Numbered from the stretch's first letter, positions 15,117-24,601 are shown. The stretch is DNA of 38,308 nt from Tabrizicola sp. (GCA_025458105.1 JALOTD010000036.1:1-38308); one strand, 5' to 3'. Translations and numbers: made by a program. The notes: generated by a model from the letters alone, not told the origin.

Positions 15117-16121
15117 TTGGGCATCAGCGCGCTGACCCCCCCGTCCGCCGAGGATATCGTCGAAACCGTCCTCGAATTCCCAGACAACCGATTGCTGATC
15201 GATCTCTGCGGCGAGTTTGACCGCAACCTCGCGCAGATCGAACACCAGATGGGGGTGCACATCCTGCGGCGCGGCAACCGGCTGGCAGTGATCGGCGAAA
15301 AAGGGGCGCGGGATCAGGCGGCGGCAGTGCTGCGGTCGCTTTACGCGCGACTGGAGGCTGGACGTGGCGTGGCTGCGGGCGACATCGATGGCGCAATGCG
15401 GATGGGTCGCCCGGTCGGTGAGACCGACGGCGGCGACCAGGGTGAGTTGTTCACCAGCGGGATGGAGATCCGGACCCGCAAGAAGCCGATCGAACCGCGG
15501 ACCGAGGCACAGAAGGCCTATGTGGCCAATCTTTTCCAGAATGAGTTGGGCTTTGGCATCGGCCCGGCGGGGACCGGCAAGACCTATCTGGCCGTCGCAG
15601 TCGGGGTGACGATGTTCATCTCTGGCGCCGTGGAGAAGATCATCCTGTCGCGCCCGGCAGTTGAGGCGGGGGAACGGCTCGGTTTCCTTCCCGGTGATGC
15701 GAAGGAGAAGGTCGATCCCTATATGCAGCCGCTTTACGACGCGCTGAACGATTTCCTGCCGGCCAAGCAGGTGGAAAAACTGATGCAGGAAAAACGGATC
15801 GAGATCGCGCCTCTGGCCTTCATGCGGGGCCGCACGCTGTCGAATGCCTTCATCGTGCTGGACGAAGCGCAGAACGCGACAACCATGCAGATGAAGATGT
15901 TCCTGACCCGCCTGGGCGAGGGCAGCCGTATGGTGATCACTGGCGACCGGACCCAGGTCGACCTGCCGCGCGGAACGGCGTCCGGTCTGGTGGATGCCGA
16001 GCGGATCCTGAAGGGGGTGAAGGGCGTGAGCTTCAACTATTTCACCTCAAAGGATGTGGTCAGGCACCCGCTGGTCGGGCGGATCATCGAGGCCTACGAG
16101 GCTGACGAAGCGCGTGGGTAG
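15117..16121 (+). CDS. phoH: PhoH-family ATPase (PhoH-like, YbeZ type)
   Basis: A 334-residue P-loop ATPase of the PhoH/YbeZ group, which partners YbeY in rRNA processing and RNA quality control. Walker A is GPAGTGKT (149-156) and Walker B IVLDEAQN (246-253). The N-terminal 120 residues hold the KH-like region of this group. The start is a TTG at 15117: AAGGAG ends six bases before it and the first in-frame ATG is 44 codons in, beyond the conserved N-terminus. ybeY, corC and lnt follow in the same order as in E. coli (ybeZ-ybeY-corC-lnt), a strongly conserved operon. Confidence 0.92.
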   Translation: MGISALTPPSAEDIVETVLEFPDNRLLIDLCGEFDRNLAQIEHQMGVHILRRGNRLAVIGEKGARDQAAAVLRSLYARLEAGRGVAAGDIDGAMRMGRPVGETDGGDQGELFTSGMEIRTRKKPIEPRTEAQKAYVANLFQNELGFGIGPAGTGKTYLAVAVGVTMFISGAVEKIILSRPAVEAGERLGFLPGDAKEKVDPYMQPLYDALNDFLPAKQVEKLMQEKRIEIAPLAFMRGRTLSNAFIVLDEAQNATTMQMKMFLTRLGEGSRMVITGDRTQVDLPRGTASGLVDAERILKGVKGVSFNYFTSKDVVRHPLVGRIIEAYEADEARG

Positions 16122-16200
16122 GAGCGGTTTTCAGGCGGAGCGCTGGCGCGCAAGTCTTTTGTCTCGTCGTCGGGGCTTGCGCCCTCCTCCTCGGGTCAGA

Positions 16201-16242
16201 CGAGGGGCGCTGCCCCTCGCGCTTCCCAGGGTATTTGGGGAA
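16201..16242. repeat. Double-hairpin intergenic repeat between phoH and ybeY
   Basis: CGAGGGGC (16201-16208) pairs with GCCCCTCG (16212-16219) and CTTCCC (16222-16227) pairs with GGGAAG (16237-16242), the latter around GGTATTTG. Elements with a core like GGGTATTTGGGG are, from memory, scattered between genes in Rhodobacteraceae; a genome count would be needed to confirm a repeat family. The 178-base gap otherwise holds nothing recognised. Confidence 0.45.
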
Positions 16243-16299
16243 GGGAAAGACAGGCGCCCCCGGTTTGACGCGAAGACGGCTTCGCGCTAGGCCCGGGGC

Positions 16300-16800
16300 A
16301 TGGATCTGGTCGAGACAATTGTCGAGGATGAAAGGTGGGAAGCTTTCGGGCTTGCCACGGTTGCAGAGCGCGCGGGGCGGGCGGCGATTTCGGCGCTCGG
16401 CTTGCCGGTCGAAGGTTTCCAGATCAGCCTGATGGGCTGCGACGATGCGCGAATCGCCGAACTGAACGCCGATTTCCGGGGCAAGCCGCAGCCGACGAAT
16501 GTGCTCAGCTGGCCATCGGAAGAGCGCGCTTCGGAATGCGTGGGCGAGGCGCCTGATCTTCCGGCGCCGGGAACGGCCGATGAGCCGGACTCGCTGGGGG
16601 ATATTGCGCTTGCCTGGGAAACCTGCAGCCACGAGGCAAGTGAGCAGGGCAAGCCGATGGTCGACCATGTCACACATCTGATCGTACATGGGGTGCTGCA
16701 TCTTTTGGGGTATGATCACATCGAGGACGAGGATGCAGCCTTGATGGAGGCGCTGGAGGTTCGGATACTTGCCAGTCTGGGGGTTTCTGACCCATATTAG
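16300..16800 (+). CDS. ybeY: Endoribonuclease / rRNA maturation factor YbeY
   Basis: YbeY is a zinc-dependent RNase involved in 16S rRNA 3' maturation and 70S ribosome quality control. The 166-residue protein contains the metal-binding motif H130-x3-H134-x5-H140 in HGVLHLLGYDH and the conserved NVLSWPS (68-74) strand. It lies in the phoH-ybeY-corC-lnt operon, 178 bases after phoH. The start at 16300 matches the family length; no strong ribosome site precedes it. Confidence 0.93.
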   Translation: MDLVETIVEDERWEAFGLATVAERAGRAAISALGLPVEGFQISLMGCDDARIAELNADFRGKPQPTNVLSWPSEERASECVGEAPDLPAPGTADEPDSLGDIALAWETCSHEASEQGKPMVDHVTHLIVHGVLHLLGYDHIEDEDAALMEALEVRILASLGVSDPY

Positions 16801-16841
16801 ACCGGCACTCGCCAGACGGGTGCTTTCTGGACAAAGGACCG

Positions 16842-17735
16842 ATGGGCAGTAGTACCGACGGGTCAGCCTCTGCGCAGGGCGCGCAGATGGAGCTGGCCGA
16901 TGAGCCTTCGAGTGACCCGGCCCAACGCGGGTTCTTCGGACGACTTCTTTCAGCTTTTAGCCCCGCTGCCGATTCGGCCGCCGCTGCCGCGCCGCAGACA
17001 GTGCAGACAACCGGCGCAGCCCCTGGCCTTGGGGCTTTGCGCCGGATGCGGGTGGATGATGTCGCCATTCCCAAGATCGAGATCGTGGCTGTGCCGCTGG
17101 ACATCGGCAAGGACGAGTTGGTCGAGGTGTTCCGCGAGCATGGCTTCAGCCGAGTGCCGGTCTACAAGGGCACGCTGGACCACCCACAGGGGCTGGTTTT
17201 GTTGAAGGACCTTGCGCTGCAGCATGGGTTTGGTGCGGCGGGGCGTTTCAGTTTGAAGCGTCTTCTGCGGCCGATCCTGTATGCGCCGCCGTCGATGCCG
17301 ACAGGCGTTCTGTTGCAGAAGATGCAAAAGGAACGGGTGCACATGGCCCTGGTCATCGATGAATACGGTGGTGTCGATGGGCTGGTGACCATCGAGGATC
17401 TGATCGAGACAGTGATCGGCGAGATCGAGGACGAGCATGACGAAGACGAAGGCGCGCTGTGGAAGGAAGAGGCTCCAGGCGTGATCCTGGCGCAATCGAC
17501 TGCTCCTTTGGAGGAGATCGAGGCCGAGTTGGGCCTGGCGCTGCGCACGGGCGAGGAAGACGAGGAGATCGATACACTGGGTGGATTGGTCTTCCTGCGC
17601 ACCGGGCGGGTACCGGCCCGGGGCGAAGTCGTCGAGCATGAAAGCGGTGTCCAGTTCGAGATCGTCGACGCCGATCCGCGCCGGATCAAGCGGCTGCGGG
17701 TCCGTCTGCCGCATGCCAAGTCGGCCGCAACCTGA
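16842..17735 (+). CDS. corC: CorC/HlyC-type CBS-domain protein
   Basis: A 297-residue soluble protein with a variable, Ala-rich N-terminus, a CBS pair (about 70-195; VPVYKGTLDHPQGLVLLKD and VIDEYGGVDGLVTIEDLIE) and a C-terminal CorC/transporter-associated domain (about 210-290). Proteins of this type are linked to Mg/Co efflux and sometimes bind adenylates through the CBS pair. Lacking the membrane DUF21 domain, it is the CorC form and not the long HlyC/CNNM form. AAGGA lies three bases before the ATG, which is close; Met16 is an alternative start. lnt begins four bases after the stop. Confidence 0.88.
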   Translation: MGSSTDGSASAQGAQMELADEPSSDPAQRGFFGRLLSAFSPAADSAAAAAPQTVQTTGAAPGLGALRRMRVDDVAIPKIEIVAVPLDIGKDELVEVFREHGFSRVPVYKGTLDHPQGLVLLKDLALQHGFGAAGRFSLKRLLRPILYAPPSMPTGVLLQKMQKERVHMALVIDEYGGVDGLVTIEDLIETVIGEIEDEHDEDEGALWKEEAPGVILAQSTAPLEEIEAELGLALRTGEEDEEIDTLGGLVFLRTGRVPARGEVVEHESGVQFEIVDADPRRIKRLRVRLPHAKSAAT

Positions 17736-17738
17736 GGC

Positions 17739-19214
17739 ATGATGCTGGATGCGGCAAGCCCCTGGCAGCGGGCGGCGCTTGGCTTTGTACTCGGGGCACT
17801 GGTGGCGCTGGGGCAGGCCCCATTCGGGCTGTGGTGGATCGCGCTTCCGGCGTTGGGAGGTCTGATCTGGCTGATCGTTCGGGCCGAGCGGGCGTTGTCG
17901 GCCTTCTGGATCGGGCTGGCGGCCGGAAGCGGGCAGTTTGCCGTGGCCCTGTCGTGGATCGTTGAACCCTTCCTGATCGACATTGCCGCCCATGGCTGGA
18001 TGGCGCCGTTTGCGGTGGTACTGCTGTCCGCAGGGCTTGGGCTCTTCTGGGGGGCTGCGGCTGCGCTGGCGGTCAGAACACGGGCCCCGGCGGTGGGGTT
18101 CGTGGCTGCTTTTGCTGGCCTGGAATGGCTGCGCGGGGTGATGATGACCGGTTTTCCCTGGGCGATGCTCGGACATGTCTGGATTGGCACTCCGGTCGAT
18201 CAGCTGGCCGCGGTGGTCGGGCCGTCCGGGCTGAGCCTGGTGCTGCTTCTGGCGGCGGCTTGGCCGGTCGTCTGGCGCTGGCGCGGGCTGGCGGGGGCGG
18301 CTGTGATTCTGGCGGCGGCCTTCGCCTTCGGCGAGTGGCGGTTAGAGCAGCCCCTGCCAGAGGCACGGGACGGCGTCGTGCGCCTGGTGCAGCCCAATGC
18401 TGAACAGTCGCTGAAATGGGAGCAGGAGCTGGCCGATGCCCATCTGGACCGGCTTCTTGACCTGACAGCCGAGGGGGGGGCGGCCGATCTGACGATCTGG
18501 CCCGAGACGGCGGTGCCCTTCATGCTGGAATACGCACCCTCTGTTGCGGGCCTTGTGATGTCGGCCTCGGGCGGGCGTCCGGTGGTGGTGGGCATTCAAC
18601 GGGAAAGCGAAGGCCTGTTCTACAACAGCCTGCGTGTGCTGGAAGGCGAGGGCAGCGAATTCGCCCGCTATGACAAGGCACATCTGGTGCCGTTCGGGGA
18701 ATACATGCCGCTGGGCGATCTGGCCTATGACTGGTTCGGCTTGCGGGCCTTTGCAGCGCAGGCGGGAAATTACTATTCGGCCGGTCCAGGCCCGCGGGTG
18801 CTGGACCTGGGGCGGTTCGGGAAGGTTCTGCCGCTGATCTGCTATGAGGCGATCTTTCCCCGGTTCGTTGCGGCGGCTCCGGAGCGGGCGGACTGGATGC
18901 TGCAGGCCACGAATGACGCCTGGTTCGGGGTCTGGACAGGGCCGTTCCAGCATTTTGATCAGGCGCGGCTGCGGTCCGTCGAGCAGGGGTTGCCGCTGAT
19001 CCGGGTGGCCAATACCGGCGTGACGGCGGTGATCGACGCGCGGGGGCGGGTGATCGAGCAACTGCCATTTGGCGCTGCGGGACATCTCGACACGCGGATT
19101 CCCGGCGCCTTGCCGCCGACGCCCTACGCCCGCTGGGGGGATGGGCCCATATTTCTGTTGCTGGCGGGTCTCGCCCTGCTTGCGTTCCGGCGACCGGGTC
19201 GGCGTGGCCATTGA
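17739..19214 (+). CDS. lnt: Apolipoprotein N-acyltransferase Lnt
   Basis: Lnt performs the last step of lipoprotein maturation, moving an acyl chain from a phospholipid to the N-terminal Cys. The 491-residue inner-membrane protein has about six N-terminal hydrophobic segments and a periplasmic nitrilase domain with the catalytic triad E256 (IWPETAVPF), K313 (YDKAHLVPFGEY) and C368 (PLICYEAIF), followed by a C-terminal membrane helix. It is last in the phoH-ybeY-corC-lnt operon. Two adjacent ATG codons (17739, 17742) are possible starts. Confidence 0.95.
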   Translation: MMLDAASPWQRAALGFVLGALVALGQAPFGLWWIALPALGGLIWLIVRAERALSAFWIGLAAGSGQFAVALSWIVEPFLIDIAAHGWMAPFAVVLLSAGLGLFWGAAAALAVRTRAPAVGFVAAFAGLEWLRGVMMTGFPWAMLGHVWIGTPVDQLAAVVGPSGLSLVLLLAAAWPVVWRWRGLAGAAVILAAAFAFGEWRLEQPLPEARDGVVRLVQPNAEQSLKWEQELADAHLDRLLDLTAEGGAADLTIWPETAVPFMLEYAPSVAGLVMSASGGRPVVVGIQRESEGLFYNSLRVLEGEGSEFARYDKAHLVPFGEYMPLGDLAYDWFGLRAFAAQAGNYYSAGPGPRVLDLGRFGKVLPLICYEAIFPRFVAAAPERADWMLQATNDAWFGVWTGPFQHFDQARLRSVEQGLPLIRVANTGVTAVIDARGRVIEQLPFGAAGHLDTRIPGALPPTPYARWGDGPIFLLLAGLALLAFRRPGRRGH

Positions 19215-19239
19215 CGGACACTGCCCCGCCGTCTAGGGG
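19211..19239 (+). promoter_or_regulatory. Possible metK promoter overlapping the lnt stop
   Basis: TTGACG (19211-19216), 17 bases, then TAGGGG (19234-19239). The start of transcription would fall only a few bases before the riboswitch. The -10 match is weak. Confidence 0.35.
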
Positions 19240-19250
19240 AGGGCGTCTTG

Positions 19251-19296
19251 CCCCCACAACGGCTTCCTGGCGTGGCGGGTTTCACCAACGGAGCAC
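19251..19296 (+). promoter_or_regulatory. SAM/SAH riboswitch controlling metK translation
   Basis: The core ACAACGGCTTCCTGGCGTG is bracketed by the stem CCAC (19254-19257)/GTGG (19272-19275), and GGAGCA (19290-19295) lies nine bases before the metK ATG. This matches the SAM/SAH riboswitch found upstream of metK in Rhodobacterales: one hairpin whose loop (GGCTTCC) forms a pseudoknot with the GGAGCA ribosome site when SAM or SAH binds, shutting off translation. Both the sequence and the position directly before SAM synthetase agree. Confidence 0.88.
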
Positions 19297-19301
19297 TTCC
19301 C

Positions 19302-20468
19302 ATGAGCCGCCTTGATTATGTCTTCACTTCCGAGTCCGTCTCGGAGGGCCACCCCGACAAGGTCTGCGACCGCATCTCGGATGCCGTCTTGGATGCCTTC
19401 CTGAAGGAAGAACCGAACGCCCGCGTCGCCTGCGAGACCTTTGCCACCACGAACCGTGTGGTTGTAGGCGGCGAGGTCGGCCTGTCCTCGGAAGAGGCGA
19501 CCGCCGCCATGATGAAACGCGTCGACGGGATCGTCCGCGACTGCGTGCGTGACATCGGGTACGAGCAGAAGAAGTTTCACTGGGAGAAGATCAAGGTCCA
19601 TAACTACCTGCACGAACAGTCGGCCCATATCGCCCAAGGTGTGGACCGCGACGGGGCGGGGGACCAGGGGATCATGTTCGGCTATGCGACGCTGGAGACG
19701 CCAGAATTCATGCCCGCGCCGATCCAGTACGCCCATGCGATCCTGCGCCGGCTGGCGGAAGCACGGAAGTCGGGCGCAGAACCAACCCTTGGCCCAGATG
19801 CCAAAAGCCAGCTGACGCTGCGCTATGCCAATGGCAAACCGGTCGAGGTGACCTCGATCGTGCTCTCGACCCAGCACACGTCCAAGCGCCAGACCTCGAA
19901 GGTCATCCGCAAGATCGTGGAGCCCTATATCCGCGAAGTGCTGCCTGATGGCTGGCTGACCAAGAAAACCGAATGGCATGTGAACCCGACGGGCACCTTC
20001 GTCATCGGCGGACCGGACGGGGACGCTGGGCTGACGGGGCGCAAGATCATTGTCGACACCTATGGCGGTGCGGCCCCGCACGGCGGCGGGGCGTTTTCGG
20101 GCAAGGACCCGACCAAGGTCGACCGCTCGGCGGCTTATGCTGCCCGCTATCTCGCGAAGAACGTGGTGGCTGCGGGCCTGGCCGAGCGCTGTACGCTGCA
20201 GGTCAGCTATGCCATCGGCGTGGCGAAACCCCTGTCGATCTATGTCGACACCCATGGCACCGGCCAGGTCGAAGCTGCGCGCATCGAGAAGGCCGTGGCC
20301 GAGGTCATGGACCTGACCCCGCGCGGCATCCGCACGCATCTAGAGCTGAACAAGCCGATCTACGCCCGCACCTCGGCCTACGGCCATTTCGGCCGTGCAC
20401 CAGATAAGGACGGCGGTTTCAGCTGGGAGCGCACCGACCTGGTCGAGGCGCTGAAGAAAGCGGTCTGA
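19302..20468 (+). CDS. metK: S-adenosylmethionine synthetase MetK
   Basis: MetK makes S-adenosylmethionine from methionine and ATP. The 388-residue protein shows [18 protein letters not shown] at 14-31 (ATP and methionine site), [12 protein letters not shown] near 119 and the phosphate loop [17 protein letters not shown] near 262. ATG at 19302 uses the GGAG at 19290-19293, which is part of the riboswitch pseudoknot, so expression should fall when SAM or SAH is plentiful. A longer open frame from 19248 covers the riboswitch and is not translated. Confidence 0.97.
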   Translation: MSRLDYVFTSESVSEGHPDKVCDRISDAVLDAFLKEEPNARVACETFATTNRVVVGGEVGLSSEEATAAMMKRVDGIVRDCVRDIGYEQKKFHWEKIKVHNYLHEQSAHIAQGVDRDGAGDQGIMFGYATLETPEFMPAPIQYAHAILRRLAEARKSGAEPTLGPDAKSQLTLRYANGKPVEVTSIVLSTQHTSKRQTSKVIRKIVEPYIREVLPDGWLTKKTEWHVNPTGTFVIGGPDGDAGLTGRKIIVDTYGGAAPHGGGAFSGKDPTKVDRSAAYAARYLAKNVVAAGLAERCTLQVSYAIGVAKPLSIYVDTHGTGQVEAARIEKAVAEVMDLTPRGIRTHLELNKPIYARTSAYGHFGRAPDKDGGFSWERTDLVEALKKAV

Positions 20469-20473
20469 GACCG

Positions 20474-20510
20474 GCGCCGTCCTTGGGGCATCGAGCCCCT
20501 CGGACGGCGT
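20474..20510 (+). terminator. Long hairpin after metK
   Basis: GCCGTCC (20476-20482) pairs with GGACGGC (20502-20508) and an inner GGGGC/GCCCC stem closes an ATCGA loop. It lies six bases after the metK stop but has no U-tract, so termination is likely but not certain. Confidence 0.45.
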
Positions 20511-21019
20511 CGCCACTTCGGGCTCCGGTGCCGCTATTCCAGAGAGTGGTCACTTGAGCGGAGAGGCCGGGCAGGACGGCATTGCCCTGGCCACCTTCCC
20601 TGAGCTTTCGGGCGATAGTGGCTTGGCCTCTGTTTTCTGGGAAGGCCCACGCCAGCCGCAGACTTTGCCAGGCGCAACCGCCCGGACGGCAAGTCCGAAC
20701 TTGGGCACGGAGCCTTGTTTTGGCGCTCGTTCAATAGGTGCGAAACCTTTGGCATGCCTATTTCGCAAACCTTTCGACACAGCCTTAAAGGGTGACCCCC
20801 TTATTGGAGAGGGGTGTCACTCTGTCCGCTACCTCAGCATGATATCGCGGGTTGGGTTAGAACGTCTCGCATACGAGAAAGTCGCCCCCGACTCGACCCG
20901 GCCGTGTGGAGGGCGGATTCGGGACCAACGGGCGCTGTCCAGCGGGGGACGTGTCGATCTGGATCAAGCCATGCGGGTGTCCGGTTGTCTGTGCGCTGGG
21001 GCCGGTGTAGGGGCAGGGC
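20511..21019. other. Region without a recognised gene between metK and trmB
   Basis: Open frames exist on both strands, but none shows a known domain or a convincing ribosome site. Local structure is plentiful: AATAGG (20733-20738)/CCTATT (20757-20762) competing with TGCGAAA (20739-20745)/TTTCGCA (20761-20767), GGTGACCCCC (20791-20800) against GGGGTGTCAC (20811-20820), CTCG-CATA-CGAG (about 20868-20879) and GTCG-CCCC-CGAC just after it. This could be a small RNA gene or a long leader of trmB. I see no known RNA family in it. Confidence 0.4.
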
Positions 21020-21739
21020 ATGAGTGATACGAACGACGCCTCTCCGCCCACGCGGCGCAACTTTTACGGTCGTGTTCGCGGCAAGACCCTGCGGGCCAGC
21101 CAGAAGGAGTATCTGGCCGAAGACCTTGGTGCGCTGACACTGCGTGGCGTGACGCGGGAGGAGAACGCCGCGCGGTCGGTTCTGGATCTTGGATTTGTCA
21201 AAGGTCCGTTGTGGCTGGAAGTCGGCTTTGGTGGTGGCGAGCACCTGGTTCATATGGCTGCGCGCAACCCGGATGTTACGCTCATCGGGGCCGAGCCTTT
21301 CGTGAATGGCATTGCCATGCTCTTGGGCAAGATCCGGGGGGCGGGGGTGGCGAACCTGTGGCTCCATCCCGGCGATGTGCGCGATCTGTTCGACGTGCTG
21401 CCTGATGCCTGCCTGACGAAGGTGTTTCTGAATTACCCCGACCCATGGCCCAAGGCCCGCCACCATCGCCGCCGCTTCGTCACGCCGGAATATCTGACCG
21501 CGTTGGCCCGGGTAACGGCACCGGGGGCAGAGTTCCGGGTCGCGACCGACATTCCCGACTATGTTCGCCAGACGATGGAAGAAGTCCCGCCCGCCGGCTT
21601 TGAGCTGGTCTCCCAGACAGGTCGCGGTCAGGCCTGGGATGACTGGCTTTCCACGCGTTATGAGCAAAAGGCGCTGCGCGAAGGGCGTATGCCGCACTAT
21701 CTGACTTTCCGGCGCCGGACGGCGGGACTGTCGGCCTAG
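21020..21739 (+). CDS. trmB: tRNA (guanine-N7-)-methyltransferase TrmB
   Basis: TrmB methylates N7 of G46 in the variable loop of tRNAs using SAM. The 239-residue protein has the SAM-binding motif EVGFGGGEH (67-75) and the family signature NYPDPWPKARHHRRRF (138-153). Its TAG stop at 21737-21739 overlaps the TAG stop of the convergent cueR in the palindrome CTAG (21736-21739). It may depend on its own promoter within the 0.5-kb region after metK. Confidence 0.94.
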   Translation: MSDTNDASPPTRRNFYGRVRGKTLRASQKEYLAEDLGALTLRGVTREENAARSVLDLGFVKGPLWLEVGFGGGEHLVHMAARNPDVTLIGAEPFVNGIAMLLGKIRGAGVANLWLHPGDVRDLFDVLPDACLTKVFLNYPDPWPKARHHRRRFVTPEYLTALARVTAPGAEFRVATDIPDYVRQTMEEVPPAGFELVSQTGRGQAWDDWLSTRYEQKALREGRMPHYLTFRRRTAGLSA

Positions 21740-22131
21740 GGCCTTCCACCACTGAGGTCGACAAGGATCGGACAATCCGGACGGTCGTCGCCCGCGCAGG
21801 TGTGCACGAGGTGGGTCAGGGTTACCTGCATCGCCTGCATTTCTGCGATCCTTGCTTCGAGCGCTGCGATCTGCGCTTCAGCCAGCCGTTTCACATCGGC
21901 CGAGGCCCGACTGCGGTCGCGCCAGAGGGCAAGAAGGTCGGCCACCTTCTCCATCGGAAATCCCAGGTCGCGGGCGCGGCGGATGAAGCGCAGGACCTGC
22001 ACTTCTTTCGGACCGTAGGTTCGGTACCCCGATCCGGAGCGTCCGGCGGGTGGGATCAGGCCGGTTTCCTCATAGTAGCGGATCATCTTGGCCGAAACGC
22101 CAGAGGCCTGTGCGGCTTCACCGATGTTCAT
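21736..22131 (-). CDS. cueR: Copper-responsive MerR-family regulator CueR
   Basis: CueR activates copper-export genes by twisting a promoter with an overlong spacer when it binds Cu(I). The 131-residue protein has the MerR winged helix (1-70, [13 protein letters not shown]), a dimerisation helix, and the metal loop with Cys112 and Cys120 ([13 protein letters not shown]), the same positions as in E. coli CueR. Cu(I), Ag(I) or Au(I) sensing is therefore likely. The gene starts inside the last codons of copA (14-base overlap), so the regulator is made with the pump, giving feedback. It ends tail to tail with trmB. Confidence 0.92.
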   Translation of the reverse strand: MNIGEAAQASGVSAKMIRYYEETGLIPPAGRSGSGYRTYGPKEVQVLRFIRRARDLGFPMEKVADLLALWRDRSRASADVKRLAEAQIAALEARIAEMQAMQVTLTHLVHTCAGDDRPDCPILVDLSGGRP

Positions 22132-24571
22132 GTGTGGCTCCGTGGCGTTTGAGGCGCAGGGCGTTGGTCAGGACAAAGACCGAGGACAGGGCCATGGCTC
22201 CGGCGGCGAGGACGGGAGAGAGGAGGATGCCGAAGGCGGGGAAAAGCAGGCCCGCCGCGACCGGGATCAGCGCGGCATTGTAGGCGAAGGCCCAAAACAG
22301 GTTCTGCCGAATGTTGCGAATCGTCGCCTGCGACAGGCCGATGGCCAGGTCCAGCGCGGGCAGGCGGCCTGCGACGAGGACCACATCGGCGGCCTCCATC
22401 GCGATGTCGGTGCCGGTGCCCATGGCCACGCCCACATCGGCCTCGGCCAGGGCCGGGGCGTCATTGATGCCGTCGCCGACAAAGGCGAGGCGACCTTGGG
22501 CCTTCAGGCGCGTGAGGGCTGCAACCTTGCCTTCGGGCGTGACTTCGGCCACGACCTCGTCGATGCCCAGGTCGCTTGCGATGGCGCGGGCGGTGCGGGC
22601 GTCGTCACCCGTGATCATGGTCAGCCGCAAGCCGCGCGCCTTTAGTGCCGCGATAGCCTGGGGAGTGGTGGGTTTGACCGCATCGGCCACGGAAAGCAGG
22701 GCCACCACTTTGCCATCGCGAGCGGCGTAGACCGGGCTTTCACCGCGGTCAGCCAATGTGGCTGCCTGGTCGGCAAAGGCCATGATATCGATGCCCCGCG
22801 CAGTCATCTCGCGCGCTGCGCCGACGACCATCTCGGCCCCAGCGACCCGAGCCGACACCCCGTGACCTGGCGAGGCCTTGAATCCCTCGGCCTTGGGAAG
22901 AGGTGTGTCGCCGACAGAGGCGACGATGGCGCGGGCGATGGGATGTTCCGACTTTGCCTCGACCGCCGCTATCAGGGGCAAAAGCGTCTCGCGGTTTTCC
23001 CCTGGCGCGGTGTGGACGGCAATGAGGCGAGGTTTGCCTTCGGTCAGGGTGCCGGTCTTGTCGAAGGCGACGAGTTGCACGCCTTGCAGGGCCTGCAGCG
23101 CCTCGCCCTTGCGGAAGAGGATGCCAAGTTCTGCCCCACGGCCCGTGCCAACAAGGATCGAGACCGGCGTCGCAAGCCCCATGGCGCAAGGGCAGGCGAT
23201 GATCAGAACGGCCACCGCGTTGACCAGCGCCATGGGCAGTGCGGGGGTAGGGGCGAAGGCAAGCCACAGCGCAAAGGTCAGAAGCGCAACTCCGATCACC
23301 ACGGGGACGAACCACAGCGTGACCCGGTCAACCAGCGCCTGGATCGGCAGCTTGCCTCCTTGGGCGGCCTCGACCATGCGGATGATGCGCGACAGGACCG
23401 TATCTGCGCCAACCGCTCGGGCCTCGATCATCAAGGCCCCGGCCTGGTTCACCGTGCCGCCGATCACCATAGCGCCCGCCGACTTGGCGACGGGCAGGGG
23501 TTCGCCGGTGACCATCGCCTCGTCCACCCAGCTGTCGCCGCTGATCACGGTTCCGTCGACCGGCACGCGCTCCCCGGGTCGCAGGTCCAGCCGGTCGCCC
23601 GGGCGAACCTCCACCACGGGCACATCGACCACCACGCCCGCCCGGTGCAGGTGCGCGATCGCTGGCTGCAAGGCGACCAGCCGCTTGATCGCCTGGGAGG
23701 AGCGGCCCTTGGCGCGGGCCTCTAGCAGGCGGCCAAGAAGGATCAGGGTGACGATCATCGCGGCGGCCTCGAAATAGACCGCAACTGACCCGGGGGGCAG
23801 CAGCCCGGGTACGAAAGTCGCAAGCGTCGAATAGCCCCAGGCCGCACCCGACCCCAGCGCCACAAGGCTGAACATGTCCGGCGCGCCCTTCAATAGTGCG
23901 GGGAAGCCGTGCCGGAAAAAGCGCTGGCCAGGGCCGATCAGGACAAGCGTCGTCAGGACAAACTGGATCAGCCAGCTGGTGCTCATCCCAAGGGTCGTCA
24001 TCACCCAGTGGTGGACCGCCGGGATCATGTGGCTGCCCATCTCCAGCACGAAGACCGGCAGGGTCAGCGCCGCTGCAACTGTCAGATCGCGGCGGAGCCC
24101 GCGTTCCTCGACCGCCGCGCGGGCCTCACGGTCGTCGCGGGGTGTGCCCTGAGTTTGGGGACGCGCCACATAGCCTGCGCGCGCAACGGCTGCGACCATG
24201 GCCTCGGGGCTGGCCACACCTTCAACATGCGCGCTTTCCGTAGCCAGGTTAACCGTTGCCAGGGTGACACCGGGTAGTGCCGCCAGCGCGCGTTCGACGC
24301 GCCCCACGCAAGAGGCGCAGGTCATGCCTTCGACTGACAGCTCAACCGCCGCCTGTTGCGGCACGGCATATCCGGCCTTGGCAATGGCGGCGACGACATC
24401 GGCCAAGGGGGCATTTCCCATGACTGCGACTTCGGCCGTGGCCAGGTTCACAGCGGCACTGTCCACCCCTGGGACCGTCTTGACAGCACGCTCAATCCGT
24501 CCGGCGCAGGCGGCGCAGGACATGCCTTCGACGGGAAGAGTCAGGGTCGTTTCACGCAAGGCGGCGGTCAT
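22118..24571 (-). CDS. copA: Copper-exporting P1B-type ATPase CopA
   Basis: An 817-residue P1B-1 ATPase that pumps Cu(I) from the cytoplasm. Two N-terminal heavy-metal-associated domains carry C19-x2-C22 (GMSCAAC) and C85-x2-C88 (GMTCASC). The ion-binding CPC is C460-P461-C462 in transmembrane segment 6, the actuator loop is TGEP (355-358), the phosphorylation site is D504 in DKTGTLT, and the SEHPIARA and [10 protein letters not shown] motifs follow. AGGAGG precedes the ATG. The promoter has the 19-bp spacer and palindrome of CueR targets. cueR overlaps its 3' end. Confidence 0.96.
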   Translation of the reverse strand: MTAALRETTLTLPVEGMSCAACAGRIERAVKTVPGVDSAAVNLATAEVAVMGNAPLADVVAAIAKAGYAVPQQAAVELSVEGMTCASCVGRVERALAALPGVTLATVNLATESAHVEGVASPEAMVAAVARAGYVARPQTQGTPRDDREARAAVEERGLRRDLTVAAALTLPVFVLEMGSHMIPAVHHWVMTTLGMSTSWLIQFVLTTLVLIGPGQRFFRHGFPALLKGAPDMFSLVALGSGAAWGYSTLATFVPGLLPPGSVAVYFEAAAMIVTLILLGRLLEARAKGRSSQAIKRLVALQPAIAHLHRAGVVVDVPVVEVRPGDRLDLRPGERVPVDGTVISGDSWVDEAMVTGEPLPVAKSAGAMVIGGTVNQAGALMIEARAVGADTVLSRIIRMVEAAQGGKLPIQALVDRVTLWFVPVVIGVALLTFALWLAFAPTPALPMALVNAVAVLIIACPCAMGLATPVSILVGTGRGAELGILFRKGEALQALQGVQLVAFDKTGTLTEGKPRLIAVHTAPGENRETLLPLIAAVEAKSEHPIARAIVASVGDTPLPKAEGFKASPGHGVSARVAGAEMVVGAAREMTARGIDIMAFADQAATLADRGESPVYAARDGKVVALLSVADAVKPTTPQAIAALKARGLRLTMITGDDARTARAIASDLGIDEVVAEVTPEGKVAALTRLKAQGRLAFVGDGINDAPALAEADVGVAMGTGTDIAMEAADVVLVAGRLPALDLAIGLSQATIRNIRQNLFWAFAYNAALIPVAAGLLFPAFGILLSPVLAAGAMALSSVFVLTNALRLKRHGATHEHR

Positions 24572-24601
24572 GTCAGGCCCTCCTTCAGGTCAGGCCTGTT
24601 G

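Noticed and set aside
16950-18190. Long minus-strand open frames antisense to corC and lnt
   Set aside because: GC-rich codon bias produces such mirror frames; the plus-strand genes carry all family motifs.
20554-21027. 157-codon plus-strand open frame between metK and trmB
   Set aside because: No recognisable domain, signal or ribosome site, composition uneven, and it runs into the trmB start; treated as non-coding.
20834-21775. 313-codon minus-strand open frame antisense to trmB
   Set aside because: Antisense to a certain gene and without any known protein motif.
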